From the NCBI RefSeq assembly GCF_037126465.1, contig NC_088202.1:28442213-28506212 (forward strand): a stretch of 64,000 nt of DNA. The letters run 5' to 3'. A program made the translations under genes and the position numbers. The stretch is from Ornithodoros turicata (taxonomy: Eukaryota; Arthropoda; Arachnida; Ixodida; Argasidae). Each line of letters begins with the position of its first letter. Positions within the stretch are counted from its first letter, which is position 1. Below, one piece after another: positions 22,975 to 32,469 of the stretch. Below the pieces are notes generated by a model. It searched no databases and had not been told where the DNA came from. It saw nothing but the letters and a program-made list of their open reading frames with translations.

Positions 22975-23330
22975 TTGCACTCTGATACAGCTTGCCAGAG
23001 CTGATCCAACTATCGCTTTCCGGGTATTACGAAATACTTCTTGGCAAGATGCTGCATTAATTCACCGAATGCGACTCAATGTAGCTTTTATAGCTCAGTG
23101 GTGATGTCGCTTGCGACAAGTTGACTATGCGAGATGACTTCAATGCGGTGATCGTGAAGATGTAGAACACATGCTTGTCCATTGCCAGCACTAGCAACCT
23201 TTCAGAAGGACACCTTTAGGGTCTCTAAATCAGCTGCACTCTCGCCCTCTCACTGTGACAAAACTGCTTAGACCATAACCAAATCCAGCCTACCAACGCG
23301 CTCTGCCCTAAAGCACCCCTAAACTTTGTG
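22975..23330 (+). pseudogene. LINE C-terminal tail fragment
   Basis: Translated with several frame changes, it gives IHRMRLNVAF, DVEHMLVHCQ and a stretch like LLGPWPNP. The same order (RLRLNVAF, a histidine/cysteine box, a leucine-rich end) closes the LINEs at 4.8-9.3 kb and 20.1-21.0 kb. Only the end of the protein remains. Confidence 0.5.
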
Positions 23331-24769
23331 GACACCGTAGGACTTCGGTCCTCACTGTGAGGCGACTGATTTACCACATTACCGACGGCATTGGGTAGTG
23401 TATATATAGAGCAGAGGGTATAGTACAGTGCAGCAAATCAACGTTATGGGTTCCCTATCAATACCTTCAATCTTTAAAACTGTTCACGTACGCGTTGAAT
23501 ACCTCTGGCAAGAAAAACGGCGGGGATCACAAGCTGCGTGTCGGGTTCCGCTGCCCCAGAGGCAGTGGAAGCCGGACACGCATAGCAGCATTATTACCCA
23601 AGGAAGGTCCCATGAATGGTTATAGACGTACATGCTGTATCGCTTTGCAGAGCAATTCAGGTTGGGCAACATATTGTAATTTTGAAAAATTTACCTGCAA
23701 ATGATCTGTTGGCAGTAGTGCACAAGGTGATAACGGCGTACACGAACAGCGCCGAAGTACGGGTCAGCCGGAGCAGGAAGGTTGTCATTGTGCTTCTTAT
23801 CATATGAGCAAATGAGGCATTGTGTGGGAGAACATGCCGCATTTATTCCATGACATACGTGGACGTCTCCAATTACGCTCTTGAGATGGCAGCTATACTT
23901 CCTGTTTATTGCTTCCTGTTTATTCCTTCCACGCGCCAGAAATTGCATGACATCTGGATACAGCAGCTCGCACACGGAGAATCTCTTTTCCGGTACACCC
24001 CAATTCATACGCGCAGCTGGGTACTCGATATGATACAATAGGCCTCTACATTTGCCGGTCTGTAAAACAGCCCGGTCGTCGTTTTTTAATCAAGTGTGTT
24101 TGCGGTGTTGGAAAGGTCAGAGCAGGGAACGGTATAGTAAAAAAATGTATTGCGCTGACACAATGGTATGTACGTACAATGAAAAACAGTGAAACTATGA
24201 GAAATGCGATTAACAGCGCAAGAAAATTGCACAGGGTTAAATCGCGGACTGACGCTATGAACGGACGGCGATCACTTTACATAAATCTTGAAGGAAAGCT
24301 AAGACCACCTTTCATTAGATGTGTTAACGCTGTATGAGAACCACTGGCTAGAAAATTTGGCGCTGCGTGAAAATGATTAAAGAGTTCACGACGAAAACGT
24401 TTGGTGCTAGCCACGTCAATAAGAAGGCAGTGGAGTCGACGTGGTGCAACTCGCACCACATGGAGTGGTGGCCAGAAAGTCTCGCATCTCACCGCGAAGT
24501 GAGGCGACCGTTGCCATAACTAGGGAAACCTCGTCCACCTCACCACAACCCTGTTACGGGCCCGCCAAAAAACGTGGAAGCCCCAAAAAGGTAAAAATTG
24601 TGAAAAAGTCGCCGGCAGCCCCAGGAAAAGTAGCCAAAAGTAGCCAGTTTATCGTGTGTGTAGCAATATTTGTAGCCAGTGTAGTACGGCCATCAGGACC
24701 CGCTTGCACGAAACGCTTTGAGGGTTAACTCTTGACGCTGTTCTTCTTCTCCCACACAGCCATCGACGT
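23331..24769. other. anonymous stretch
   Basis: No nameable gene. A 115-codon open frame on the minus strand (23691-24038) has eight cysteines but no domain I know. A plus-strand frame at 24441-24728 has a lysine/proline-rich middle (KKRGSPKKVKIVKKSPAAPG) resembling a disordered basic tail. Without splice context I do not call either. Confidence 0.4.
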
Positions 24770-25125
24770 CTCAGGGATATACCGAGGAGATCCTGAACAG
24801 GATATAAGGGCATCCTGGGGACATCCAAGTACTGCCAAAGGATTCCCAAGGACGTTCCAGGGACTGCAAAATACGTATCCCTGGATGTCCTAGCAAAACC
24901 TTGAGGATATCCGATGCGACATAAGTAGGACTATCTTTGGACCACTTTTCCCTACACCCAGTCAGAAAGTTCTGTCCCACGGATGTCCATCCCATCCGAT
25001 GTACTTACACGAAGATACGGGTATCCGCAGAATAATGAAATTCCTCCAGCGGGTACTAACGGAGATCCACTTGGCCGGGCATCGAACTTCCAGGGGGTAC
25101 GGGCATAAGCAGGAGCTCTGGGATG
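24770..25125. repeat. degenerate array of GGAYATCC-like words
   Basis: Variants of the self-complementary word GGATATCC (GGACATCC, GGATGTCC, GGATATACC, GGGCATCC) recur every 15-40 bp on both strands. The array has no fixed period, so it is not an ordinary tandem satellite. No coding content. Confidence 0.4.
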
Positions 25126-27544
25126 CAACGTGTATCTCAAGCGACTGTTGCTCTTTCATCTTTTAGTAGTTAGTATACGCTTTGTAGCAGAATGTAAAGC
25201 GTCTTTCCGCCATTTTTTTAACTTCTGCCACCGTAGCCGATGGCTTTGCTTTCTGTTGCTCCGCTCTGTTTCCCACGAGGGAAAATAAGCGGGGCGTTTC
25301 AAAAAAGATAGAAGAAAAAAACAGCAAGGTAAAATTGGGCCACTTAGCGAAAAGCTTTGGAAATGAAGTGGAATTCACTTCCAAACAGAAAGCAGACACT
25401 GTACATTGGTGTTCTCGCAAGCTTCTACACATTCGAGAGCCCTGCTCAGCTGTGAGTCGAAATGAATGGTGAGATGTCTCAGTTTAATTCGACTGCGTAC
25501 ACAAACAACAGTGAAATCAGTAACTGCTCGGCGTATTAAAGGGACTCTGACCAGAAGTTCGACAAATATTTCGTTTGCATCTATTACGAAGGTATAATAT
25601 GCCTTCAAGCCACACGCGAAATATTTTGGCTGTGCGCGGAGGCAAAGTTTGCCAAACGGGGAGCTGAAAACCGGCTTCGCTTTTCCCCCTCAACTCGCGC
25701 AATCGGGGCCGAAATCTAGCCTCTTTGCAGTGGACATCCGCCAATTTCCATGTGCGTGACGAAAGCACACACACTGTACTGTAACCGGTTACCTATTTGC
25801 CTAAACTATATTTTATGTACATCTGTGTAGACGATGCAGATACACTGCGTATCGCCAGTTTGCAAGGTGAGTATGGCGCAAGCTTGGGAAAAACAAGATC
25901 ATGGTCATTCCAGCCTGTGCAGTGAAGAGGGTCTCGCAAGCCTTTCCCACAGAAAATGCCACAGGCTTCAAGTACCCAAGATCCTAACTGGGGGTAGCTC
26001 TTCGCACAGCTCGTCTATCACATTTAAAATAATTCAGCATCTGTATTTAAGATGATGCATGGTTCATGAGTTCAATATGTTGTGTTGAAACACAACACTA
26101 GTCCTTTTTAATGGGTCTTGCGGAACGATAGATGAGCACTCCTTTCGTGACATTGTGTACCATTGCTACAGTGAACAATTTATTGAGCAAGACTGATGAA
26201 CAAACGAAAAATAGAGTCTTGTCTTCCAAATATGTATTTTCCTTGTAACTTCCGTATTTGTTAAGTGACCCATGTTGATGTCCCCCTTCATATAATGCCT
26301 GTGATGGCCTTTGAGATATATTCATAAATAAATAAATATAAAAACCGGAAAAAAGATGTAACACGTATCCTCTCTTTGTGTGAATGATACATAAACATTC
26401 TCAGAAGATTTGTACATAGTCACACTTTGCCTCATTTTGCATAAAGCCTTGTTCCACCTCTTACATCATCTCCACATCTTCAATCTCCAAAGCAGTACAA
26501 GGCTAAAGTAATGAGCTACTACATAAAAAGAAGGAGGGGAAGAAAACAAACGCTGGCACATCTAAAATTCGAAGGAACCCTGGTACTTTCACGGGGCTAC
26601 TCACGGCTCAGTGCTGGATCAGATCCCGATGGAAAACAGCTTTTCTGAGCCTCAGTGATAGATTCCCTTGATTGCACTGACTGTGAGGCACAACTCATTG
26701 GCTTGGTGGTAAGTGGACTTGCGTCTGATAGTACGATTTGGAATAAAGGGAGCAAGGAACATCTCTCTACGGTCTTAAGAAGGATATCAACATTACCTGT
26801 CAAGGCACAGCATTTCATGTTGCTTTCAGTAAGTACAACACTCCTCATAGCAGTTACCATTCGTGTTGGGAAAGCATGCTGAAGTTAGCTCAGGCAGTGC
26901 ATCCAGAGCTGTGAATCAGGTTCATAGAGAGCACCTGGTGAGAGGGACAGCAACAGTGTCCATTAAAGACTCTCCAAGAATTTTGTGCAGGTTTGGGGGA
27001 CACAGCTTTTAATAGTGTTGATGGAAAGCAGGGTGTGTGAAACACTGACTTCTGTTAGATGAATTCTTGTTATTGATACCAGGTACCCATGTTCTAGTAA
27101 TCTAGAAAAAGCCTTGGCTCTCTTGGAGGAAATTGCTAATGAATCTGAGTGTCTTTTGTGAAAACAGGTTGTAACTGCCTTTCTATCCACCCTTCTTAGT
27201 CGCCCTAGCAAAAGCAAATATGTAATGCTGTACACCATATCTGATGCTAGCACACTAATTGCTTTGAGTGTTCTCAGGCTTCTGAAATGGAGCTACCTCG
27301 TACATACGCTGTGCCATGTCGGCAAGAACATAAATCAGACTGCCTTTACTTTTTAAATTGGCCCTTCAGTGCCTCATGTGACTGCAAGAATGGCACCCCC
27401 AAAACAATAGGCAATGAGAATGATTTCTGCAATGTATGGAGCTTTGTAAAACAACAACTTTATTTGAAAATATATTCCAAAAGTCGGGTGACAACCTCAT
27501 AATGTAGCGTCCTTTACTGCAAACGCCGCTCAACACAACGAATA
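25126..27544. other. 2.4 kb of anonymous DNA
   Basis: No nameable gene, RNA or transposon end. Moderately long open frames (for example 96 codons at 26963-27253 minus) are not supported by any domain. Confidence 0.45.
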
Positions 27545-27978
27545 AAAACAGAGCGTAAACGTTTTGTCGCCTATCCGGGTGGCATCATCATTACAACAGA
27601 GGCCAAAGATGAGCACATTAGCCTATCTAAGAGGGAATCTTACACATCCGATAGGGGGCCATGGTATGTATTACAGGCTGAAGCATCACGCCTGATAAAG
27701 CAGGATTCTAAGAACTTTCTAGGGCCCCATCGCTAGTCATGAGCAAAGGTTACTGCACCATCAAAATATATGTCCCTTAGGACAGCAGTGGTAGACTGAT
27801 TCGGTCCTGTTTAGTTAAGCTACGCATTAGAAGCCCTGGCAACTGGCTCTTTTAGTCTGTCCCACGTCTTTTGTCTATCTTGCCAATGTAGGTTGCATCA
27901 CATTCTATGCACTCAACTTGATATGCACAGTCAAAATGCCTGATGGGCACAGTACCCTCCAAATAGCGTATGAAATAC
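27545..27978 (-). pseudogene. Penelope-like element 3' fragment with GIY-YIG remnant
   Basis: On the minus strand near 27879-27927 the translation gives YQVECIECDATYIGK, matching the start of the Penelope-type GIY-YIG endonuclease (Y-x-V-x-C-x2-C-x3-Y-I-G). A downstream stretch at about 27565-27610 reads, at the nucleotide level, GATGATGCCACCCGGATAGG followed by CGACAAAACG, which has the layout of the element's 3' control region. Penelope-like elements pair a reverse transcriptase with this endonuclease. The reverse transcriptase would lie to the right but is lost in the assembly gap that starts at 27979. Several stops make the fragment non-functional. Confidence 0.6.
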
Positions 27979-28078
27979 NNNNNNNNNNNNNNNNNNNNNN
28001 NNNNNNNNNNNNNNNNNNNNNNNNNNNNNNNNNNNNNNNNNNNNNNNNNNNNNNNNNNNNNNNNNNNNNNNNNNNNNN
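27979..28078. other. assembly gap (100 N)
   Basis: Exactly 100 unknown bases. A round-number gap usually means the true size is unknown. Confidence 0.99.
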
Positions 28079-28278
28079 GTGTGGTTCCATGCGTGCGGAA
28101 GGGTGTCAGCGTGTAGTTTTTCCTCTATTATTCTGCATTTCGTTACTGTTTGCCACTAGAGCACAGCACCGATCTGGGGGGCTCATTTCGTGTTGTTCGG
28201 TGTGGTTCAATGCGTGCGGAAGGGTGTCAGTGTGTAGCTTTTTCCTCTATTATTCTGCATTTCGTTACTGTTTTGCTT
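28079..28278 (+). repeat. two units of a 121-bp tandem repeat abutting the gap
   Basis: GTGTGGTTCCATGCGTGCGG at 28079 recurs as GTGTGGTTCAATGCGTGCGG at 28200. Both are followed by AAGGGTGTCAG and by CTCTATTATTCTGCATTTCG. The second unit breaks off near 28275. The position next to the gap suggests the gap is a collapsed longer array. Confidence 0.8.
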
Positions 28279-28338
28279 AGTGAGAAGCCCCTGACGGCCA
28301 TGTGTCAGAGAAAGTTCTAGGCATGACGCACTGAAGTT

Positions 28339-28625
28339 ATGGGTGAAACGTGCTTCGTTCCGCGGTGCAACTCCGGATGCAGAATATGCACGGAAAGGGT
28401 GACGCTGTTTGTGGCTCCTAAGGAAAAAACCTGCCTAAACGTTTGGCGACATGCGATTCCACGTAAAGGCTCCAGTCAACAGACTACGTTTGTGAGAAAC
28501 ACTTCGAACCGCGGTTCATATCGAAGTCGTGGGAAGCAGTCTATGAAGGACCAGTACTTGTTAGTGCGCCGCAGAGAGCATCTCTGGCGAAGGATGCAGT
28601 CCCGACAAAAGATAAAAGAAAATCC
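28339..28625 (+). pseudogene. THAP zinc-finger domain, frameshifted
   Basis: The frame starts MGETCFVPRCNSGC, giving the first cysteine pair of a THAP finger, and continues through LFVAPKEKTCLNVWRHAIPRKG, including the invariant tryptophan. Near 28465-28480 a one-base shift moves to another frame, which reads DYVCEKHFEPRF (the second C-x2-H pair), then LVSAPQRASLAKDAVPT, ending in the typical DAVPT. THAP domains bind DNA and occur in P/THAP9-type transposases and in some host regulators. No transposase catalytic core can be seen downstream before 29.7 kb, and the frameshift makes this a fragment. Confidence 0.7.
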
Positions 28626-29790
28626 CGATTAAAATAAAATAAAGGAGCCTGCTAACCGCCAGCAAACGGGTAGAAATCCAGCGAACCGATAAGGTAGTAT
28701 GAAGGGAACTGCTTCAGGACGAGAGCCGCCGATATTTGGAACAGAGACTGCTGTTCTTCTGGGCATCGTCCTCATCATTGGCATGGTATTTAAAGGGTTA
28801 GGTGTGACGTGTTAAAAGTTCATGCGAATTGTGGGTCAACAGCCCCGGGGGAAGCAATGGTCCGTTCAGGCTTTTACAGCCGAAGTGAATGGACGCTTTG
28901 CTAGAGTATTGCGGGGATTATGTGAATGAAGTCATCTTTGCTCCAAACCGGTTACAGAAATGCGATGTTCACGAATAATCGAATTAAAGAGTGCATAGCA
29001 GCAGTCAAATACAAGAATAAGATGACTAGACGTTACATAGAACAATGGCTACTACTCTGGTTGCTTCCACATATTCCAAACCCATTCGGGTGCTCGTTTT
29101 TCAGAGAAAATGACACGCAAGCTCTCAAAGCTAGCTTAGCGGTGGTGTGCCTGATTCTACCCGAAGAGAATACAATACCTTCATACATGTTTGCATTGTT
29201 AACTGTATCCTGTTCCAAATGACCTGTTCACACACGTAAAGTGCGTAAAGTTTTTGTTGAGGATTAATAAATACGTGTTCCACCTTTTAGACATGTACCT
29301 GCTTCTGTGCTCATTTGCTGAAAGCATGAGCATTGGCAGAAGGGCCCATTTGTTGAATCTCTTTTCGATATCACCTGACCTCGGCTTTGAGAGAGCACTG
29401 CAGCTCGTTCAACTAGGGTTTCCTGATAACGTACAGGTTATTTTGCTTCTGAACAAAGATATTGCGCGTATATTGGGAGACTGTCTTGGTTCACTTGTGA
29501 AATCACGACTGGCTGCGACATTTTGCTAGCGGAACTTAGCGAAAGAATACGGTCAAATATTCATATCGAGGTGTTTCGAGTATTTAAATCTGCGATTGGA
29601 CATAACCCATGGCTTTCAGCACCCAGAACATAACGTACGCGAATTACAGTTTCGGAATGCGAAATTCATGTTTTTAGAAACAAACTTAATATCCCTATCC
29701 TCAACGACGAACGGTATCGTACTAGAATGCGAGGCGGCCACGCCACGCTTTGCCGATTGACCCTCTTTGTCTGTGGCGACATCTAGTGGC
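28626..29790. other. stretch between THAP fragment and Polinton remnant
   Basis: Two open frames (28926-29222 and 29254-29529, plus) carry no domain I recognise. They could be the eroded rest of the element that owned the THAP finger, but the sequence does not prove it. Confidence 0.35.
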
Positions 29791-29792
29791 CA

Positions 29793-30026
29793 GTGTTGAA
29801 AATGCGTACGGAATTTCGACGTCGCTGGAGGAGGCGTTACTCCACCTTTGTATCTTACACCGTGCCAGAGGTGCACAAAGAAGAAGCGGAAAGGGTCGTC
29901 TCAGAATTAAAGAAGGTTATTTTTTGGGATCACGAGGGTTGTGTCTCCGTGCCGGGCAAGCCCATCAGGCACTCCTCCGTTTACGAACTTGTCAATTATT
30001 TGTTGCAACATAAGACGGGAAAGTAA
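29793..30026 (+). pseudogene. Polinton-region ORF of unknown function, C-terminal part (inverted copy)
   Basis: The 77-codon frame contains VPEVHKEEAERVVSELKK, then FWDHEGCVSVPGKPIRHSS and a stop. The EEAERVVSE segment is repeated, with about 60 bp of clear nucleotide similarity, on the opposite strand at about 31480-31530 within the ORF at 31470-31701. This is therefore the C-terminal end of the same gene, turned round. It lies directly upstream of the integrase and in the same direction. I do not know its function. Confidence 0.55.
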
Positions 30027-30114
30027 CCTTCTTGGTTTTCCAAGGTCTCGAAACTATTGCGCCTGATTTCTCTGCCCAAATCTCGCGAGCCTCAGCAGCA
30101 GCAGCAAGCCTCAA

Positions 30115-31235
30115 TTGTGTGGACGACTTATGGGGGGATATGAGAAACCAGAGGGTGGTTTGAGGGGAGTGGACTGCTATAGAAAAGTGCATCACTTGAG
30201 CAAAAAGAAGGCTCTCACCATTCTCAGAAAGCTGGGCGCCTACACGCTTCACCATCCGGTGAGAAGAAAGTTTAATAGGAGACGCATCATCGCGCCCAAG
30301 ATAAACAACTTGTGGCAAATAGATCTCGCTGACTTTTCAAAATACAAGAGGTTCAATGCTAGCTACCGCTACATTCTCGTGGTGATTGATTCCCTCTCCT
30401 GTTTTCTGCGCACCCTCCCGCTAAAGATGAAATGCCCCGGCGAAATGAAAAGGGCCATGACAAGACTTTTTCGGAGAGGTAGCGTACCTACACACACATC
30501 TTTTGCAACAGAGGAGGGGAATTCTACAACAAGACCGTCAAGGAGTATCTGGCACGAAAGAAGGTCCTCATGTTTTCCACCTTCTCTCCTGTAATCAAAG
30601 CATCACAGGTAAGGATGAGTGTGGTGCGGTGCGGTTGTGGGTACGAATTTTCATATCCTGCTCTCTTCTCTGTATAAAAGCAGAATGAGTCATAAGGACG
30701 TTGCAGGACAGAATATTCCGTTATTTTAGAGTAACCGGAAAATACCACTTCGTTTCCATGCTTCTCAATATCGTGCGCGACTACAACAACACCAAACACA
30801 GGACGTTCGGCATCAGTCCGTCCGAAGTGACGCCCGAAAACGAACTTGAATTGTTCAATAAGATAAATGGGAAGCCCGTCGTACCCTCCGTGGAAAAGAA
30901 GCTCAAAGTTGGGGATAAAGTGAGGGTCCTACTGCACAGAAAAGGTTTTCAAAAGAGCTCAGAAGGAAGTTGGTCGCCTCAGATTTTCACCATCTCCCGG
31001 CTGAGAGACACGTCCCCTCCCGTCATGCATCTAGAAGATTTTCGGGGCAAGGAAGTGGACGGATCTTTCAACCCAGAGGAGGTACTCGTCGTAACCCCAG
31101 GCGCCAATCAGCCTCGGCCAGTAATGAAAGTGCTGAGAAAGAAGAAAGTGAACGGTCAAAGCTTCTCCTTTGTTCGCCGGTTCGGTTACGACAGAGAACA
31201 CAGTTGGGTTGACAGTTGGGTTCCGAGCAGCCACA
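30115..31235 (+). pseudogene. Polinton/Maverick-type retroviral-like integrase (broken)
   Basis: The integrase would join the element's ends to target DNA. The core begins at about 30260 with RKFNRRRIIAPK and NLWQIDLADFSKYKRF; WQIDLAD supplies the first catalytic aspartate, and YRYILVVIDSLS follows. A frame change leads to NRGGEFYNKTV, where the usual DRGGEF has asparagine for the second catalytic aspartate. Next comes FSTFSPVIKAS. A 75-bp stretch (30609-30683, GTAAGG...AAAGCAG) separates this from VIRTLQDRIFRYF and DYNNTKHRTFGISPSE; removing it leaves NE in the position of the catalytic glutamate, with a one-base shift. A chromo/SH3-like tail follows, with KLKVGDKVRVL and GSWSPQIFTI. The WQ.DL.D..Y/K....YRYIL pattern is that of Polinton integrases rather than Gypsy. 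Confidence 0.8.
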
Positions 31236-31251
31236 TGGTCAAGATTGGGAA

Positions 31252-31338
31252 ATGTTGTCAGACATCTACGTCCACCTCCTCTCGAACGCCAGCATGGATA
31301 AGTTTTCGTCGAATAAACTCAATGCTGGTAGCTTTTGA
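31252..31338 (+). pseudogene. truncated N-terminus resembling a Polinton virion-type protein
   Basis: From a methionine at 31252 the frame reads MLSDIYVHLLSNASMDKF before a stop near 31338. A start of the form (F/I)YV-x-L-x-SN-(A/S)SM-(D/N) is familiar from structural proteins encoded by Polintons and their viral relatives; this is recalled knowledge and short. It follows the integrase in the same direction. The rest is missing: the sequence changes to the inverted segment soon afterwards. Confidence 0.45.
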
Positions 31339-31469
31339 CAGCCTGCTTCAGCTCTTGAATCGCTGTAAAGTCAGTTTGATGGATCTCAGCATAAGCAACG
31401 ATTTTTTAAATATCAGATATGAAAGGCAAGATGCAAAAATCGAGGTTCCCGAAAAGCCCAGGAAATAAC

Positions 31470-31701
31470 CTTCCGAGACGACCCTTTCCGCTTCCTCTTC
31501 GTCCACCTCTGGACAGAGGAGCAAATAGTCAAAGTCATTTGTAGTGTCGGACACCTTGTTTTTATTGTCATAGGGATCGAATCCGTACTGCTTGAGTATG
31601 CGATACAGTGCCTGCAGTATGAGTTTCACTTTGTCGTCATCACTCCCCTTCTAGGAAAGAATGTTTCCAATAGAGCCGGTCACTTCAATTTTCTCGGCCA
31701 T
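31470..31701 (-). pseudogene. Polinton-region ORF of unknown function, N-terminal part
   Basis: Read leftward from a methionine at 31699-31701: MAEKIEVTGSIGNILS, a stop, then LILQALYRILKQYGF, DYLLLCPEVDEEEAERVVSE. It then diverges near 31470 at the inversion point. The shared EEAERVVSE stretch links it to 29793-30026. It lies downstream of the small basic protein and the ATPase on the same strand, interrupted only by two Gypsy insertions. Function unknown. Confidence 0.55.
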
Positions 31702-31715
31702 TGGCGAAAAGGTTT

Positions 31716-32452
31716 GTAGAGGAAGATAGTCTTTCTCCACATGAGTCCCAACCGACGATAATGGTATGCCACGGACAGGCGATGATGGTGGCCTATCTCC
31801 ATGGCCGCGCCAGTGGAACTGAGGCAGGTGCTCCAGGCACGTGGCCATCTTCGTCATTGTCCACGGCCTGCTACAGTGCTCCTCCCCAGACGCGGAACGG
31901 CGAGAAAGAAGACAGTGAACTACGTCTACACCGGAGGGAGAGAGCAAGGGCGCCCATGGATGACGTGCACTACTGGACGTATTCGTGATATGGCAGAATA
32001 CTCGTTGCGAGAAGCTCCCGATGAGCGGGACAGATGAGGGGCGAATCGTTGGGTGTCAGAGTCGTGGCCTGGGGTGCCGCAACCGGCACGGGAGCGAGAG
32101 CTCGTAGGGTCCCAGAAAGTGAGGCTGCGTACCCGTGAGGACTGCCGGGAAAACTGCCGAGACGCCGGCTATTGCGTGCCGTGGCGTCGGCGGCCACACT
32201 TTGCTCTGGTGTCGTGGCCGGCTGCGAATGAGGGTCGACAGGCACAAAGGAAGCATGGTGAAGGGCCGAATTGCTCCGAGCTTGATGTTCATCGTTCGAG
32301 TCACCAAATGTAGCAGACAGCGAGTCAGGAAACTAAGATGTTTATTTGAAGCCGTCTGGCTACCAACTGAAGAACACCGGCACGGAGGCCGGGTGTTAAT
32401 TTCCGCGGGTCGCGCGCTGTGAGGCCGGCGCGATGGTGCTGCGGCCGCTACA
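31716..32452 (-). repeat. left LTR-A/leader/LTR-B module (3' side)
   Basis: On the minus strand it begins TGTAGCGGCCGC, right after a polypurine tract, and ends CTCTACA at 31716. It contains TTTGGTGACTCGAACG just after an internal GCTACA at 32309, which looks like an LTR/primer-site junction. It matches the module at 34316-35290 except that about 280 bp present there (around 34850-35130) is absent here. Confidence 0.6.
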
Positions 32453-32469
32453 TTGCCTCCCCCGCTAGA

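Noticed and set aside
24441..24728. Lysine/proline-rich frame resembling a histone H1-like tail
   Set aside because: Low-complexity basic sequence only, with no globular domain and no splice context.
30115..31235. Reading the integrase as part of a Gypsy element
   Set aside because: The block spacing and motifs around the first aspartate are of Polinton type, there is no adjoining RNase H or reverse transcriptase on that strand, and Polinton-type genes are its neighbours.
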